DNA from: Eustoma russellianum | Lineage: Eukaryota > Streptophyta > Magnoliopsida > Gentianales > Gentianaceae | Length of the DNA: 64,000 nt | Direction of reading: 5' to 3' | Assembly: GCA_036186865.1 (NCBI GenBank) | Contig: AP025041.1 | Location: forward strand, 198,150-262,149 | In this document: positions 1-11,187 of the stretch, piece by piece | Layout: each line of letters begins with the position of its first letter | How positions within the stretch are numbered: position 1 is the first letter of the stretch | The notes under the pieces: generated by a model | The model's input: only the letters and a program-made list of their open reading frames with translations | Databases searched by the model: none | What the model was told of the DNA's origin: nothing | Position numbers and translations under genes: made by a program

Positions 1-375
1 TCAAAAACTGGGACATCAATCGATCCATGTGACTTCAGTCTCTAAAGGTAGAGATTTCGATCGATCGATGTGGAAGATGTTCAAAATTGGAACCTCTCTG
101 GAAGACATCGGTCTCTCAGTTTTGAGGACATCGATCGATCGATGTCACATCAGTCTCTCAGGGAAAGACTTCGATCGATCGATCGATGTATGGAGGTTCA
201 AAAACTGGAACCTCTCTCGAAGACATCTGTCTCTCAGTTTTGGAGACATCGATCGATCGATGTCACATCAGTTTCTCAAGGAGAGACGATCGATGTTTGG
301 CAGGTTCAAAACTAGAACCTCTTTGGAGGACATCGATCTCTCAACCCATACATATCGATTGATTGATGTCATATA
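1..375. repeat. Minisatellite, about 3.3 copies of a 107-118 bp unit
   Basis: The phrase GAACCTCT recurs at about 90, 208 and 315, giving periods of 118 and 107 bp. Each unit holds a GATC-rich block (CGATCGATCGATGTCACATCAG-like) and a TCTCTCAGTTTTG stretch. The array is cut by the window edge, so its full copy number is unknown. Apparent open frames across it come from repetition and look nothing like a protein family. It probably lies inside the U3 part of a retrotransposon LTR. Confidence 0.8.
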
Positions 376-960
376 GAATTCAAATTTTTATGACCGTTGG
401 AACAAAATCCAAGGAAGATTCATGGTGTTTTCTTTTTTTAATCTTGCTCAAATTTCTTGTGGACTTTTCTCTAACATTATACATGCTTCCTTGACCATTG
501 TATCCATGTCTAAGATTCTCTAGGGTGGCTTTGGAGGATCAAGTCAATCCATAGGGTGGCTAAATGCTCTTTTCAAATTATCAAGACTTGGAATTGACTT
601 GAAGACATGGGGAGGCTCGAGAGCTGAAGTTGTTGTAATCGTACAAAATTGTTTTGTGCAAGAGTTTGTTATTGTGGTTGCTTACACAAATTTGTCAGTG
701 TAAGTATTGATGTGTTGTTCTTATAATAAGAAGAGTAGTTGTTGAAAATCCACCCTGGCAACAAAGTGGTAGTGGAGTAGAATCAATTATGATTCGAATC
801 ACTCTATATCTGATGTACTCATTCATTGTCTCTCATCTCCCATTTTTGCTTTGATTTTGAATTCTATTTGAATTGAAGAAAGCCAAAAACAAGAAAATTC
901 TGCAAAATTGTTCAACATTCAATTCACCTCCTCTAAAGTGTTTGTTACGGACCTAACATC
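1..960 (+). mobile_element. Probable Copia-type LTR remnant, truncated at window edge
   Basis: After the minisatellite the sequence shows features common at the right end of Copia LTRs: a phrase near 745-780 reading like ...TTGAAAATCCACCCTGGCAACAAAGTGG, and near 920-958 a CAATTCACCTCCTCT...GGACCTAACA stretch like the leader just beyond such LTRs. No second LTR, primer binding site or target-site duplication was found, so this is inferred from general resemblance only. Confidence 0.35.
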
Positions 961-2026
961 TCATTTTTACTGTCCAAATCATTAATATAACATAATTTCA
1001 TACGTTATCTAATAATTTAAAATCTATCAGATTATGATATTTTTGGTGATAACTTATGTATCATTTAATGTATACATTCAACACAAGATAGTGGGAAATG
1101 CGCATAAATAAAAGAACTATTGTTTTCACCACTTTTTCCATCTCTACTTGTTAATCGTAGACCTGACACGTAGTTGTAATCAAAAAAGTAAAATACATGA
1201 TGAAGATTTTGACAATAAATATACCCTTGTCCAACTTTAGTTACTTATACACATAAGTTTACGAAACAAGTTAGGAGATAAAAAAAATGCATATTACTCC
1301 AAGAGAATGTCACGAAAAGTGCTAATGAACATAATATGTGCCAAGCATTTAAAAGACAGACTGCATTTGTTGTATTTTGTTCCCCACTTATTGTTTTTCA
1401 AATACCGTAAAACATACAATTTGTTACCCATTCTCTACAAACATGTATGTTATTTTGTAGCTCAGCAGGGGTTGAGCTATATTCCTATCTTGTTAACATG
1501 AGAACAACATTACGCTATTACCTTAGAGACTCCTGCATATAGTGGGATATAGAGAGATCAGATATACGCAATATTACTTATTTGTTAGAAACACACGGAA
1601 GTGGTTGTTTCCCAATGACTCATAATGAAAATTACATCAAAGTATATCGATCAACTGCTATTTCACAGTATAAAAAGTAGTCAACTTAATGAGTTATTTT
1701 GCTTTATTGAGTCACTAGATTTGTTAATTTCATATTTTCAAATGAATTGAATTGCTCTAACTTGATTTGTTGTCTTTCTCTTTGAAGAAATATATAAAAT
1801 CGTAGAACATATGGATACGCATAGATATTATATATATAAGTATATATAAATATATAAACATACACACACATATATATATCGAATGTGTGTATCCATACAT
1901 ACACACATATGTACGTAAGTACGTATGTGTGTGTATATATGCGCGTGTACTGTTTTGAAGAGAATAACAAGATAGAAGAACAATATCAACAGGTTTCTCA
2001 CTCTGGTCCATATATAATATATTACA
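961..2026. other. AT-rich spacer, no gene seen
   Basis: AT-rich sequence with TA/CA-rich low-complexity stretches at about 1830-1945 (CATACACACA, GTGTGTATATAT). The open frames here are short and low-complexity. I see no supported feature. Confidence 0.6.
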
Positions 2027-2031
2027 GGGAT

Positions 2032-2148
2032 TGATGCATCCCACATCGGCTGCGGGGTGCATCCTGGACTGGTGTATAAGGTTGGGTTCAAACCTTCCCT
2101 TACAAGCTAGTTTTTGGGACGAAGTTAGAGGTCCGAAAAACCTTATCA
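2032..2148 (+). repeat. 5' LTR of the TRIM
   Basis: 117 bp, TG...CA ends, preceded by TSD GGGAT at 2027-2031. Confidence 0.93.
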
Positions 2149-2150
2149 TT

Positions 2151-2162
2151 TGGTATCAGAGC
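2151..2162 (+). promoter_or_regulatory. Primer binding site of the TRIM (initiator tRNA-Met)
   Basis: TGGTATCAGAGC, two bases after the 5' LTR, complementary to the 3' end of plant initiator tRNA-Met. Confidence 0.93.
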
Positions 2163-2244
2163 TCTGGGCTTCCGGTCAGGCAGGTGTCTCGTGTGGTTCG
2201 GCAGAACGCCGACTGAGGTAGTCGGGTTCTGAAGAGGGTGGGGA

Positions 2245-2361
2245 TGATGCATCCCACATCGGCCACGGAGTGCATGCTGAACTGGTGTATAAGGTTGGGT
2301 TCAAACTTTTCCTTACAAGCTAGCTTTTGGAGCGAAGTTAGGGGTACGAAAAACCTTATCA
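2245..2361 (+). repeat. 3' LTR of the TRIM
   Basis: 117 bp, followed by TSD GGGAT at 2362-2366. Roughly 90% identical to the 5' LTR by eye. Confidence 0.93.
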
Positions 2362-2366
2362 GGGAT

Positions 2367-4111
2367 GGTTTTGCGTTCTGATTACTGTTGATGTTGGAAA
2401 ATTTCTTCTTCTTTAATAAATGCCTAATATCATTAAATATGAAATGCTTCGTAGGATAAATTGTCTTTTATATCCAACATCAACGTTTCATGGCAGATTC
2501 TATTACCATAATAATATTATGGAATACCCAAGTCTTGTTATTCTATGGGCCCTAAAATGTGATTAGGTAGGAAGAAGTCTTATTCTAATTACTAAAATAA
2601 GATTTAGAAAAAGAGTCTTTAGAATCTCCCCCTTTTATTTGCTCGAAATCTTGTGGGGCCTATATTATTATAAAAGATTAGTAACTTTTACATAATGTTA
2701 ATCATCAATTTGAAGTTTAAATAATAATTATAATTCAATTGAATAAGAAAGAGGAAATTGCCGTACGACGTCTATTGACACAAACGTTGATAACTGGCCC
2801 CAGATTGCTATGACAAAAACAAAATAAAATCAGTCATTATTGAAGATGTCCAAATCAAAGAAATGTGATCAATGGTCCCACTTCACTATTTTTCTAAAAT
2901 AAACGTCTTTTTCTTGAGACTCATTAATATAAGAAATGAAATATAAGTGGGTAGCCGTCCTCTCAGTTGGTTTCATCTATGAGGTATCTTTTATTTATTC
3001 AAAATTGTAAAAATTAGTCAATGTCCATAGGCTATCACTTTGAACTCATACGAATGCTTCTCTTGTCATGTGTCCTTAATGTGTAGGTATATATCTTTAA
3101 GTATATAATTCTTTACTTCAAAAAAGATATAGCCAAACTTGAATATATTATACACGGATTGATCTACCATGGATGCATCAAATACATCGATATTCATTGA
3201 TAAAACCCAGGTGCTACTTTTGTTTGTAATGACAACTAACGAATAAAGAAAGGGTCATTTATAACTATATAATTTTGTGGCTTTAATACTTGATCTTGGC
3301 TGGAGTTTTAGATCCTAGTGTGTGTCTGATATTCTCCTGACTGTCTTCTTGTTGTTTTTTAGCCTTAGCCGGACTATATATTGCTGACTTAATTATTAAT
3401 TTTAATATAATAGTTTTCATATACAGCTGACGTAGGGCCCTTGGGCTTGACTTAGCATGACTACTAGGGCTGGTTCTTCAGCACGAACTTTCTCCACTCT
3501 CTACACTTCTTTATTCATAAATGATATCCCAAATTGTTCTGAATAATGTTGTTAACTTGAATAATTTTGATGTCGTAGGGATACACTGAATATTGTTGTT
3601 GTTGTAATGTCAAAATTTATAAGTTTCCTCGTAATTTGTTTCGATAGAGTAAAGAACATTTTTGTTCCTTTACTGGAGAGAATGCTCACTGCCTTACCGG
3701 CTTTTAGAAACATCATTGGCTTCTTTCTGACCACCAAGTGATTGAAAAACGATTATAGTTATCATTTGAATTATATATAGACACTCATACGTACATACGC
3801 ATATACATATAAACAATTTTACTTTGATAATCATATTCTCAACGCAAATGACTTACACATGCACACTTGTTCGGGTCGCAGCTGTTCCATACTCTAATAA
3901 TATGAGTCAGGCACCCCATTCTTCATAAAATAAAAAAAGAAAATAGAACAATTCATATTCATAAAAAATGAATCTGACCAGGCTCAATCTAGACTGAGAC
4001 CTAGATCCATGGTTTGGTAAAAGTCAAATTGACGGATCTGATGACAAGATTAGGGCACACAAATGGAGAAGCATAAAAGTAGAGGTAAAGTACAAGGCTT
4101 ATTATTATTGT

Positions 4112-4112
<1 letters not shown>
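2367..4112. other. AT-rich spacer, no gene seen
   Basis: Non-coding in all frames apart from short AT-rich chance frames. No repeats or motifs that I can support. Confidence 0.6.

Positions 4113-4152
<40 letters not shown>
4113..4152. repeat. (TA)n microsatellite
   Basis: About 20 uninterrupted TA units. Confidence 0.97.
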
Positions 4153-4153
<1 letters not shown>

Positions 4154-4374
4154 CAGTAATTATTTAAAAAGAAAGAAGGGAATAGGATTAGGCGGTAGCA
4201 CCGGCCCAATGCATAAAAATATAAAAGGACAGAATATTTAAGAACTCAAAATATAAATAACATAAATTTAAAAAGAATTGGAATCAATTCTACTATATAT
4301 TTCTTGAAATATTGGAGGTATAACTATTGTTTGAAGGTGTTCTTCAAGACTATTGGAAATATTATCAAGAACAA

Positions 4375-4560
<186 letters not shown>

Positions 4561-4639
4561 ATTTTCGTAAAGTCGAAAACTGCAGTTTTTGTCTTTATGG
4601 GTTCAAAAGAGAGCTAAAGGGTAAATAGCTACCTTTGAA

Positions 4640-5529
4640 AAATGAAAGAGCATTAAGACTTGATTGGAATATTAGTTAAGAAAAGTTGATATGAAGAGTA
4701 CATAATTGGTGAGGTGTGTGAAGTTTGAACCTCCAGGTAGATTTAATGGTGGAGTCAAGCTAGTCGTATGAAAGCTGACTTCAGTTCGCAAGGACTAGGA
4801 ATCCTACCAAAACCAAATGACTCATTCTCAAATGAGGTTAATGTCTAAAACTGTAACTTACTTGGAAGTCTTGTTCTTATGATCGAGCAATGACACGTTG
4901 TTAGATAAAAATTACTTAGAAATAAGTCCAGCCAAAGTGTGCCGAGCTCAGCCGAGATACGTCAATCTGATCTAAATAATCATCTTACTGGAAAATGAAA
5001 CTAAGTGAACAAAGTCAGTCAGCCGAGCTAAGCTGAACTAATGAAGAAGAATAAATGTTGTGTTGAACTGAAGAAAAGCTGAAGTGAAGGATGAAAGATG
5101 GCCGTGCTAAACTGAAGAGGAGCTGAGGCGAAGAGAAGTACGGAATGAAGACGAGCTGAAGATAACAAAGAAGATGAAGTAAAAAGGGTCACCTTGGCTC
5201 AGCACAAGTCAAGAAACAGCACTAAGGTTGAACTGCCATACTTTGTAAATATTGTAACTTAGAATTTTTTTTTACTGTACATAAGATCGAGCAGGACAGG
5301 TAACTAGAAGTTAGAAAATATTATAGCTGAACAGTGTCCACTGTCCAAGTAGAAAAATAAAGACGTTAGGAGTAGAATTACTCCTATAAAAGAGAAACAA
5401 CTATGTAAATTTGGAACTTAATTTGAATGAATGCAAATTCTTTCGGTCTCAACAAATTATAATAAGTAAAAAGCTAGTGAAATATTTATGCTTTTTAAGT
5501 GAATTTAAGAGACTGACTGATAGTAATAA
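4640..5529 (+). mobile_element. Possible LTR remnant interrupted by the LARD
   Basis: A stretch rich in GCTGAAG/GAGCTGAA variants (5000-5170) followed by TCCTATAAAAGAGAAACAAC (5381-5400), a plausible TATA box, and a leader-like end (GGTCTCAACAAATTA). This resembles LTR U3-R structure, but no partner LTR or target-site duplication was found. It may be a solo LTR or an ordinary spacer. Confidence 0.3.
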
Positions 5530-5534
5530 ATTAA

Positions 5535-6487
5535 TGTTGGAAAAGTACTTAAAAATACTTTAAATCTTGTGATCCAACCTTGTATAGTGTTATGTGACCT
5601 ATTGATAGGAGATTGGATGAAGTTTGGAGTGTTTTATGAAGGATGGAAGGAAATGGGGGCGTTCCAAACACTTGAAGCGCCTAATGTAGGCGTTCGAAGT
5701 GTTCTGGAATACTTCCAGACACTTGAAGCGCCTAATGTAGGCGTTCGAAGTGTTCGGGAACACTTCCAGAACACTTCGAACGCCTTGTATAGGCGTTGAA
5801 TGTGACATGAAGCGCCTAATGTCATTTTGTACAGTCGTTCGAAGTGACATGAAGCGCCTAATGTCATTTTGTACAGTCGTTCGATGTCACATGAAGCGCC
5901 TAATGTGACCCGACTGTTCACAAAAGATGCATCTTCTTCTCCAAATGACATCTCCTTTCATATTGAACGTCCATAACCGATCCATGGAGGAAAAATCTGC
6001 AGAAAAGGGTCTTTTGAACTTGTCTCAAAGCCTATAAATAGTAGGCTTTGCTATCTTCAAAATATATATGAAATATACATGAAAAACTCTTCAATTCTTG
6101 TGAAAACTCTGCAGCATTCTTCTTTTACCTTTCACTATCATTCACTTCTACTAAACAAGTTCAATACTTTCTCTCTAAGAGCAATAGAAAGGAAGTAAGC
6201 CGTTATATCCTGGGAAGCATTTGTCTGAAGACTACCTTGCTCACCGGTAGAGGCAAAATTGCTTTAAGGACAGTGACAATCTAGTCACGTCTCGGCTGTT
6301 TTGGTTTGTTGTTCTTGTTGTTTTTCAATTGATTCTATATCAAATTCTCATGAAATTCATCATTTCCTAGAACCCTTTGTTACAGATTCATTTTGTGTTC
6401 CCTAGCATAATAACGGTGTTCTTGGACGAATTTGTCAAACTGTTATATTCCATGTTTGATAGCCATATCGACCCATATTTTCCAACA
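5535..6487 (+). repeat. 5' LTR of the LARD
   Basis: 953 bp. U3 holds five copies of GAAGCGCCTAATGT at 5674, 5725, 5809, 5851 and 5893, many paired with AGGCG or CGTTCGAAG so that they form small palindromes. The TATA box lies at 6031-6040. Confidence 0.95.
6029..6053 (+). promoter_or_regulatory. LTR TATA box inside a 9-bp inverted repeat
   Basis: CAAAGCCTA and TAGGCTTTG flank TAAATAG, so the promoter TATA (CTATAAATAG) sits in a perfect 9-bp inverted repeat. The same arrangement occurs in the 3' LTR near 10195-10219. TATA position suggests U3 ends and R begins around 6060. Confidence 0.75.
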
Positions 6488-8768
6488 ATCTTAAAGCAAT
6501 TTTGGTAGTTGATATGGTTCCCAAACAGTTCTTGGATTCTAATATGTTCAAGTTCGATCTACACAAAGAAACAAGTTTTACAAAGAAGTCTTGTTCCTGT
6601 GTCATTCTTTAATCTCATTTCCAGCAAAGTGTGGGGGTTGAATCATTGATGAAAATATTTTAGAAAATCGTTATTGTCATAACGGGATGAATGTGGTATC
6701 ATTTCGATTTTCATCGGCCTGTGGGGGTAGACGTCATTTAGTTGTTTTCATGCTCGACGTCAACTGATGAAATTCCATAGGAGGACATGGGCAGGCAACT
6801 CCTACACTATGATGAAGAAGAAGGCTAACAAGGTGGAGACAGTGGCATACACGTGGAAACAAGCGTTGCAAGAATAGAGTTTATTTGGTGTCAACCAAAG
6901 AATGCTCAAAGAACAAAGAAACAAGAGAATTACCAACATGATCGTTGGTGACAGATGAAGAAAAGAAGTTTCTTGGAGCAACAACATGATGGAGGATAAG
7001 GAGATCACAACGGTCTTCTGTGAGGTAATCTTGTTGATAGTTCCTCGGAAAGGATGATATATTATATCTATCAAGTTTATTGCAACCAGTAGAAAGGTAG
7101 CTTAGTTTCTTTAATGATGCACTATAAATCCAATACTTTGGACAGTAGAAGGGGCACTTAAAGTTAACTTTGTCTACAAAAACTGGAGTTGGCAATATGT
7201 GTGATATTCTTACACATGTAAGAATGATTTCTGAGTTGCTATCAAACAAGGATTTTTATGCTTGTTTTGTGCTGTATATGTGATTTATGAGTCTTAATAG
7301 ATTTGCATCTAGTTTATGTGAAATCGTTTCATGTATTTGTTATGCGTGGTGAGAGGCAAGAACATGAGTCTTGCTAATCTATTGAGAAAATGAAGGAAAA
7401 TACTAAGACATAAGAAATATGCTTTGTATGATTGTGAAGAAATAGACGCATGTATTTAATCCCATTTAAATATGGTGTTAAATATATGTTTTAATGTATG
7501 TAATTTGTTTTGCATTTCAACTTAGAGTTTCATGAAAAAATCGGCCTAGAAGTTGAAATGTGAAGAATGTTATTTGTGTATAATAAAAGTATTCTATAGT
7601 AAAGAATAAGACATGTAAGAGGGAAAGATTGGATAGACTTCTTTCATCCTTCATGAATAAAGTTTCTTCTTGAAAATGGGTTGAATAAGACTAGTTGTTT
7701 ATGATGAAGATAAACTTATGGAATCAAGTTTTCTAGTCTTAGACATTTGTAAGCGTTCTGTGATAAGTGAAGCACTAACAGATAAAGTTTAATGGTTTGT
7801 TGGTGCTAGTAGAACTCCATGCTGAAAATAGAATAACTAAGTTTAGTTATGTTCAAGGCCTAATGATGTTGCTTAATTATACATGAAGTTTCTTATTCAA
7901 GGTGTTTGTTCTCCGATAAAATGTTATTATGCTATGTGAAAACATAGAAATCATTGATGTTGGATTTCTAGTTTTAGTTGTTAGCATTTAGAAAACCAGT
8001 TTAAGAAAGCGTTAGTCCTACATTTAGTGAAGAATGAAAAAGGACTGAACTAAATATAAGGTTGATGAATTAGTGTGAAACAATGGTATGGTTGTCGGTT
8101 CAAAATGGCTAGTTCCTTATGAATCCTGGTTCATAAGAAGATTGTTGGAGTTTACTCCAAAGTGACATAGAGAGTTGAGTCTATGTTCGTTGTTGAAAGC
8201 CTTTTGAATTAATCTATACTATAGCTAGTTGTTTGTTACTGTGTGATCAGTTAAAGATGAATGTTGATGTAATTGTTGATGATGAATAAAAGTTAGTATG
8301 TGATTAATATAGATCGAGGTGAAATGTGGGGGTCTAGCCTTTCAATACTTTTGTTTAACAACAAAGTTATTAGAAAATGTGAATGCTGAGCATGTAAATA
8401 ACTTGTGTTGTTTAATCACCAAAGTAATGGCCACTATGCTGTTCTAATTGTTTGATGATTAATGTTCCAAGTCTATAAGGGTGATAGACTTGCTTGCTCT
8501 TTATGACACACCATGATGATATTCATGAGGTTTAGTAATCAAAAGTTTGTATGTTTGTAAGCATTTTGAGCTTGCTTGATGATGATAATGAAGTGTGATG
8601 ATTGAATAATAGTTGTAAGCATATGAATGTAGTTAACTAGTATGATGTTATGATGAGTTCATCATGCTTGACTATTTGTTGTTGATAAAACTGACTCTTG
8701 GATAAGGTCGTTCATGATACTATTGATCATGCTTGTAAGATTCAGGTTGTAGAAACAGGTTTGATGAT

Positions 8769-9080
8769 TTGCTTGATAAAAATCATCACAAGTTTGATGA
8801 TTTGCTTGACAAAAATCATCCCAAGTTTGATGATTTGCTTGACAAAAATCATCCTAAGTTTGATAATTTGCTTGGTGATGAATCATCTAAGTATGATGAT
8901 TTATTTCACGGAAAAATTATCTTAAGCTTGGTGATTTGCTTGTTGAAACATCATCCTATTATGTTGAGTGATTTGTTAAAGAAAATCACTGAAAGGATTT
9001 CTCATGAGATTGTGCACTATCATGAGCTTCCTTGGGTAAAATATAGCCAATGCAAGGTATATGAGAAAGACCCAACGTAA
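8769..9080 (+). CDS. Hypothetical repeat protein frame in the LARD
   Basis: A 103-codon frame holding about four tandem copies of an 11-residue unit (KFDDLLDKNHP and variants), encoded by 33-bp DNA repeats at about 8762-8880. The unit is acidic and probably helical. Downstream residues (ISHEIVHYHELPWVKYSQCK) are not recognised. Because the DNA period is a multiple of three, the frame survives repeat expansion, which may be selection or arithmetic accident. Upstream the frame closes quickly, so the true start is unclear. It may be a remnant of a gag-like protein or not be translated at all. Confidence 0.3.
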   Translation: MLDKNHHKFDDLLDKNHPKFDDLLDKNHPKFDNLLGDESSKYDDLFHGKIILSLVICLLKHHPIMLSDLLKKITERISHEIVHYHELPWVKYSQCKVYEKDPT

Positions 9081-9690
9081 CATCGAGAGGAATGAGACTA
9101 ACTCCATCTGATGTGAACTCTCTATGACAGGAACCCAACTCACTATTAGTAGAGATCCTACAAACGGAGTTCAATGTGGTAAAAACACGTTGTAGAAGAG
9201 TTCTGTTAAGTACTATCATATATGTCTCTTCCTATGTTGATGTTCGAGGATAGTACTCACTGCATGTTTGAGGGTGAGATGTAAATCTCTTAATGGACAA
9301 TTCATAGCCATCAAAGATGGTGGTGTGCTGCAGTACACACTTGATGAATATCACCTATATAAGTGTGGAAGTGGGGCCGCTTCCTATGAGAGCCTGGAAA
9401 ACTCTCTAGAGCGCTTATGAATCCTGGGATTGGGTGCAGGGCCTTTAATGCACCACACCGCGAACTTGTAAGAAGTTAGATAATGGCATGTCATTTGTGT
9501 GTTCATATAAACAGTAGTGAAATATGTGGTTCAAGACGGTTGTCACCCTATTTCCGTTTATATAACTGCAAATTGTACTACCGGCCAGTTCAAGACGTTT
9601 GTCACTGCTCCGTTATGTGTCATTATCTTCGTTTGATAGTGAAAAGATTGGTTTATGTTCGTTCGTTTGAAACTATACAAGCTTGGATCA

Positions 9691-9700
9691 TGTGGGGGAT
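9691..9700 (+). promoter_or_regulatory. Polypurine tract of the LARD
   Basis: TGTGGGGGAT directly before the 3' LTR start TGTTGG, the expected plus-strand priming site. Confidence 0.8.
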
Positions 9701-10653
9701 TGTTGGAAAAGTACTTAAAAATACTTTAAATCTTGTGATCCAACCTTGTATAGTGTTATGTGACCTATTGATAGGAGATTGGATGAAGTTTGGAGTGTTT
9801 TATGAAGGATGGAAGGAAATGGGGGCGTTCCAAACACTTGAAGCGCCTAATGTAGGCGTTCGAAGTGTTCTGGAATACTTCCAGACACTTGAAGCGCCTA
9901 ATGTAGGCGTTCGAAGTGTTCGGGAACACTTCCAGAACACTTCGAACGCCTTGTATAGGCGTTCAATGTGACATGAAGCGCCTAATGTCATTTTGTACAG
10001 TCGTTCGAAGTGACATGAAGCGCCTAATGTCATTTTGTACAGTCGTTCGATGTCACATGAAGCGCCTAATGTGACCCGACTGTTCACAAAAGATGCATCT
10101 TCTTCTCCAAATGACATCTCCTTTCATATTGAACGTCCATAACCGATCCATGGAGGAAAAATCTGCAGAAAAGGGTCTTTTGAACTTGTCTCAAAGCCTA
10201 TAAATAGTAGGCTTTGCTATCTTCAAAATATATATGAAATATACATGAAAAACTCTTCAATTCTTGTGAAAACTCTGCAGCATTCTTCTTTTACCTTTCA
10301 CTATCATTCACTTCTACTAAACAAGTTCAATACTTTCTCTCTAAGAGCAATAGAAAGGAAGTAAGCCGTTATATCCTGGGAAGCATTTGTCTGAAGACTA
10401 CCTTGCTCACCGGTAGAGGCAAAATTGCTTTAAGGACAGTGACAATCTAGTCACGTCTCGGCTGTTTTGGTTTGTTGTTCTTGTTGTTTTTCAATTGATT
10501 CTATATCAAATTCTCATGAAATTCATCATTTCCTAGAACCCTTTGTTACAGATTCATTTTGTGTTCCCTAGCATAATAACGGTGTTCTTGGACGAATTTG
10601 TCAAACTGTTATATTCCATGTTTGATAGCCATATCGACCCATATTTTCCAACA
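9701..10653 (+). repeat. 3' LTR of the LARD
   Basis: 953 bp, identical to the 5' LTR except one base seen by eye. Followed by TSD ATTAA. Confidence 0.95.
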
Positions 10654-10915
10654 ATTAAATGGTAAACCAATTTATTCTCGGTACAAAATGTTCAGTGTTA
10701 CTCCTGATACATTCTTCATATTAGCCCTTTACAACAGGTTGACTAAAATTTCAATTGCCAGTCACCCTTTTTTTCCTTTTTACCTGGAATGGGATTATTA
10801 AACATTTTCACAATGTTGTGCGTATACATATAAGTGTGTATATATATGTGTGTGCCATATCTCCTTCACCACCCCTACCCATCTCCCCTATCCCCTCACT
10901 TAAACTTGATAAATC

Positions 10916-11173
10916 GACTCCACGGCATAGTCCAGTTGGTACTGGGGTTGGAGATTGCCAACAAGAGGTCATGAGTTCGAATCCAGGGACGCACACAGTG
11001 TAGGTGTTCCTCTGCTACTAAGCCAAATGCCTGGTTTGTGGAAGTCACCTTGTGTAGGTAACTGTGTAAGATCTCACCCAATCTAGAATGCCGCTGGACT
11101 CCTGATTTACATCATCCACGCAACTCATTGAGACTAGGACAGTGGGGCCCTTTGGATTGGGGTTCAACCTTAC
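10916..11173 (+). mobile_element. tRNA-derived SINE, copy 1 (full length)
   Basis: A 258-bp body flanked by a perfect 14-bp target-site duplication AAACTTGATAAATC (10902-10915 and 11174-11187). The 5' part carries an RNA polymerase III promoter like a tRNA gene: A box TAGTCCAGTTGG (10929-10940) and B box GAGTTCGAATCC (10973-10984). It is not a tRNA gene because no cloverleaf follows. The body (GTGTAGGTGTTCCTCTGCTACTA...) is shared with the copy at 13724-13986. Confidence 0.93.
10929..10984 (+). promoter_or_regulatory. Internal Pol III promoter (A and B boxes) of SINE copy 1
   Basis: A box TAGTCCAGTTGG and B box GAGTTCGAATCC with tRNA-like spacing of about 32 bp between them. Confidence 0.85.
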
Positions 11174-11187
11174 AAACTTGATAAATC

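Larger units (their letters stand above)
2032..2361 (+). mobile_element. Complete TRIM element (terminal-repeat retrotransposon in miniature)
   Basis: A 330-bp element bounded by two 117-bp direct repeats, each beginning TGATGCATCCCACATCGG and ending CTTATCA. Two bases inside the first repeat is TGGTATCAGAGC (2151-2162), the standard plant primer binding site for initiator tRNA-Met. Just before the second repeat is a purine-rich tract, GAAGAGGGTGGGGA (2231-2244). The five bases before and after the element are both GGGAT, a target-site duplication. The internal part is only 96 bp and cannot encode any protein. LTR, PBS, PPT, LTR and TSD are all present, which defines a TRIM. The two LTRs differ at about 12 of 117 positions, so the insertion is not recent. 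It must be moved by enzymes from another element. Confidence 0.95.
6488..9700 (+). other. LARD interior, no recognisable pol
   Basis: Reading frames are short in all six directions. GTGTGGGGGTTGA, TGTGGGGGTAGACG and ATGTGGGGGTCTAG at about 6631, 6720 and 8324 resemble the polypurine tract and may be internal relics. The only frame with structure is the repeat frame at 8769-9080. The stretch at 9080-9480 is non-coding leader/UTR-like. Confidence 0.7.
5535..10653 (+). mobile_element. Complete LARD-type non-autonomous LTR retrotransposon
   Basis: A 5119-bp element with two 953-bp LTRs (5535-6487 and 9701-10653), each starting TGTTGG and ending CCAACA, flanked by the 5-bp target-site duplication ATTAA (5530-5534 and 10654-10658). 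A polypurine tract TGTGGGGGAT precedes the 3' LTR. The LTRs differ at a single base that I can find (G at about 5799, C at about 9965), so insertion is very recent. The 3.2-kb interior shows no protease, integrase, reverse transcriptase or RNase H. A long interior without pol fits a LARD (large retrotransposon derivative) mobilised in trans. A canonical TGGTATCAGAGC primer site is not visible after the 5' LTR. The TGTTGG terminus and the PPT resemble Copia elements, but the superfamily cannot be fixed without pol. Confidence 0.93.

Noticed and set aside
8762..8880. Regular 33-bp repeats resembling a CRISPR array
   Set aside because: Units are directly adjacent with no unique spacers, in a plant retroelement.
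9483..9971. 162-codon + frame
   Set aside because: It runs from the LARD interior through the polypurine tract into the LTR repeats, and the LTR part is non-coding by structure.
10973..10984. tRNA-like B box suggesting a tRNA gene
   Set aside because: No cloverleaf can be formed; the sequence is a SINE with TSDs and a related copy nearby.
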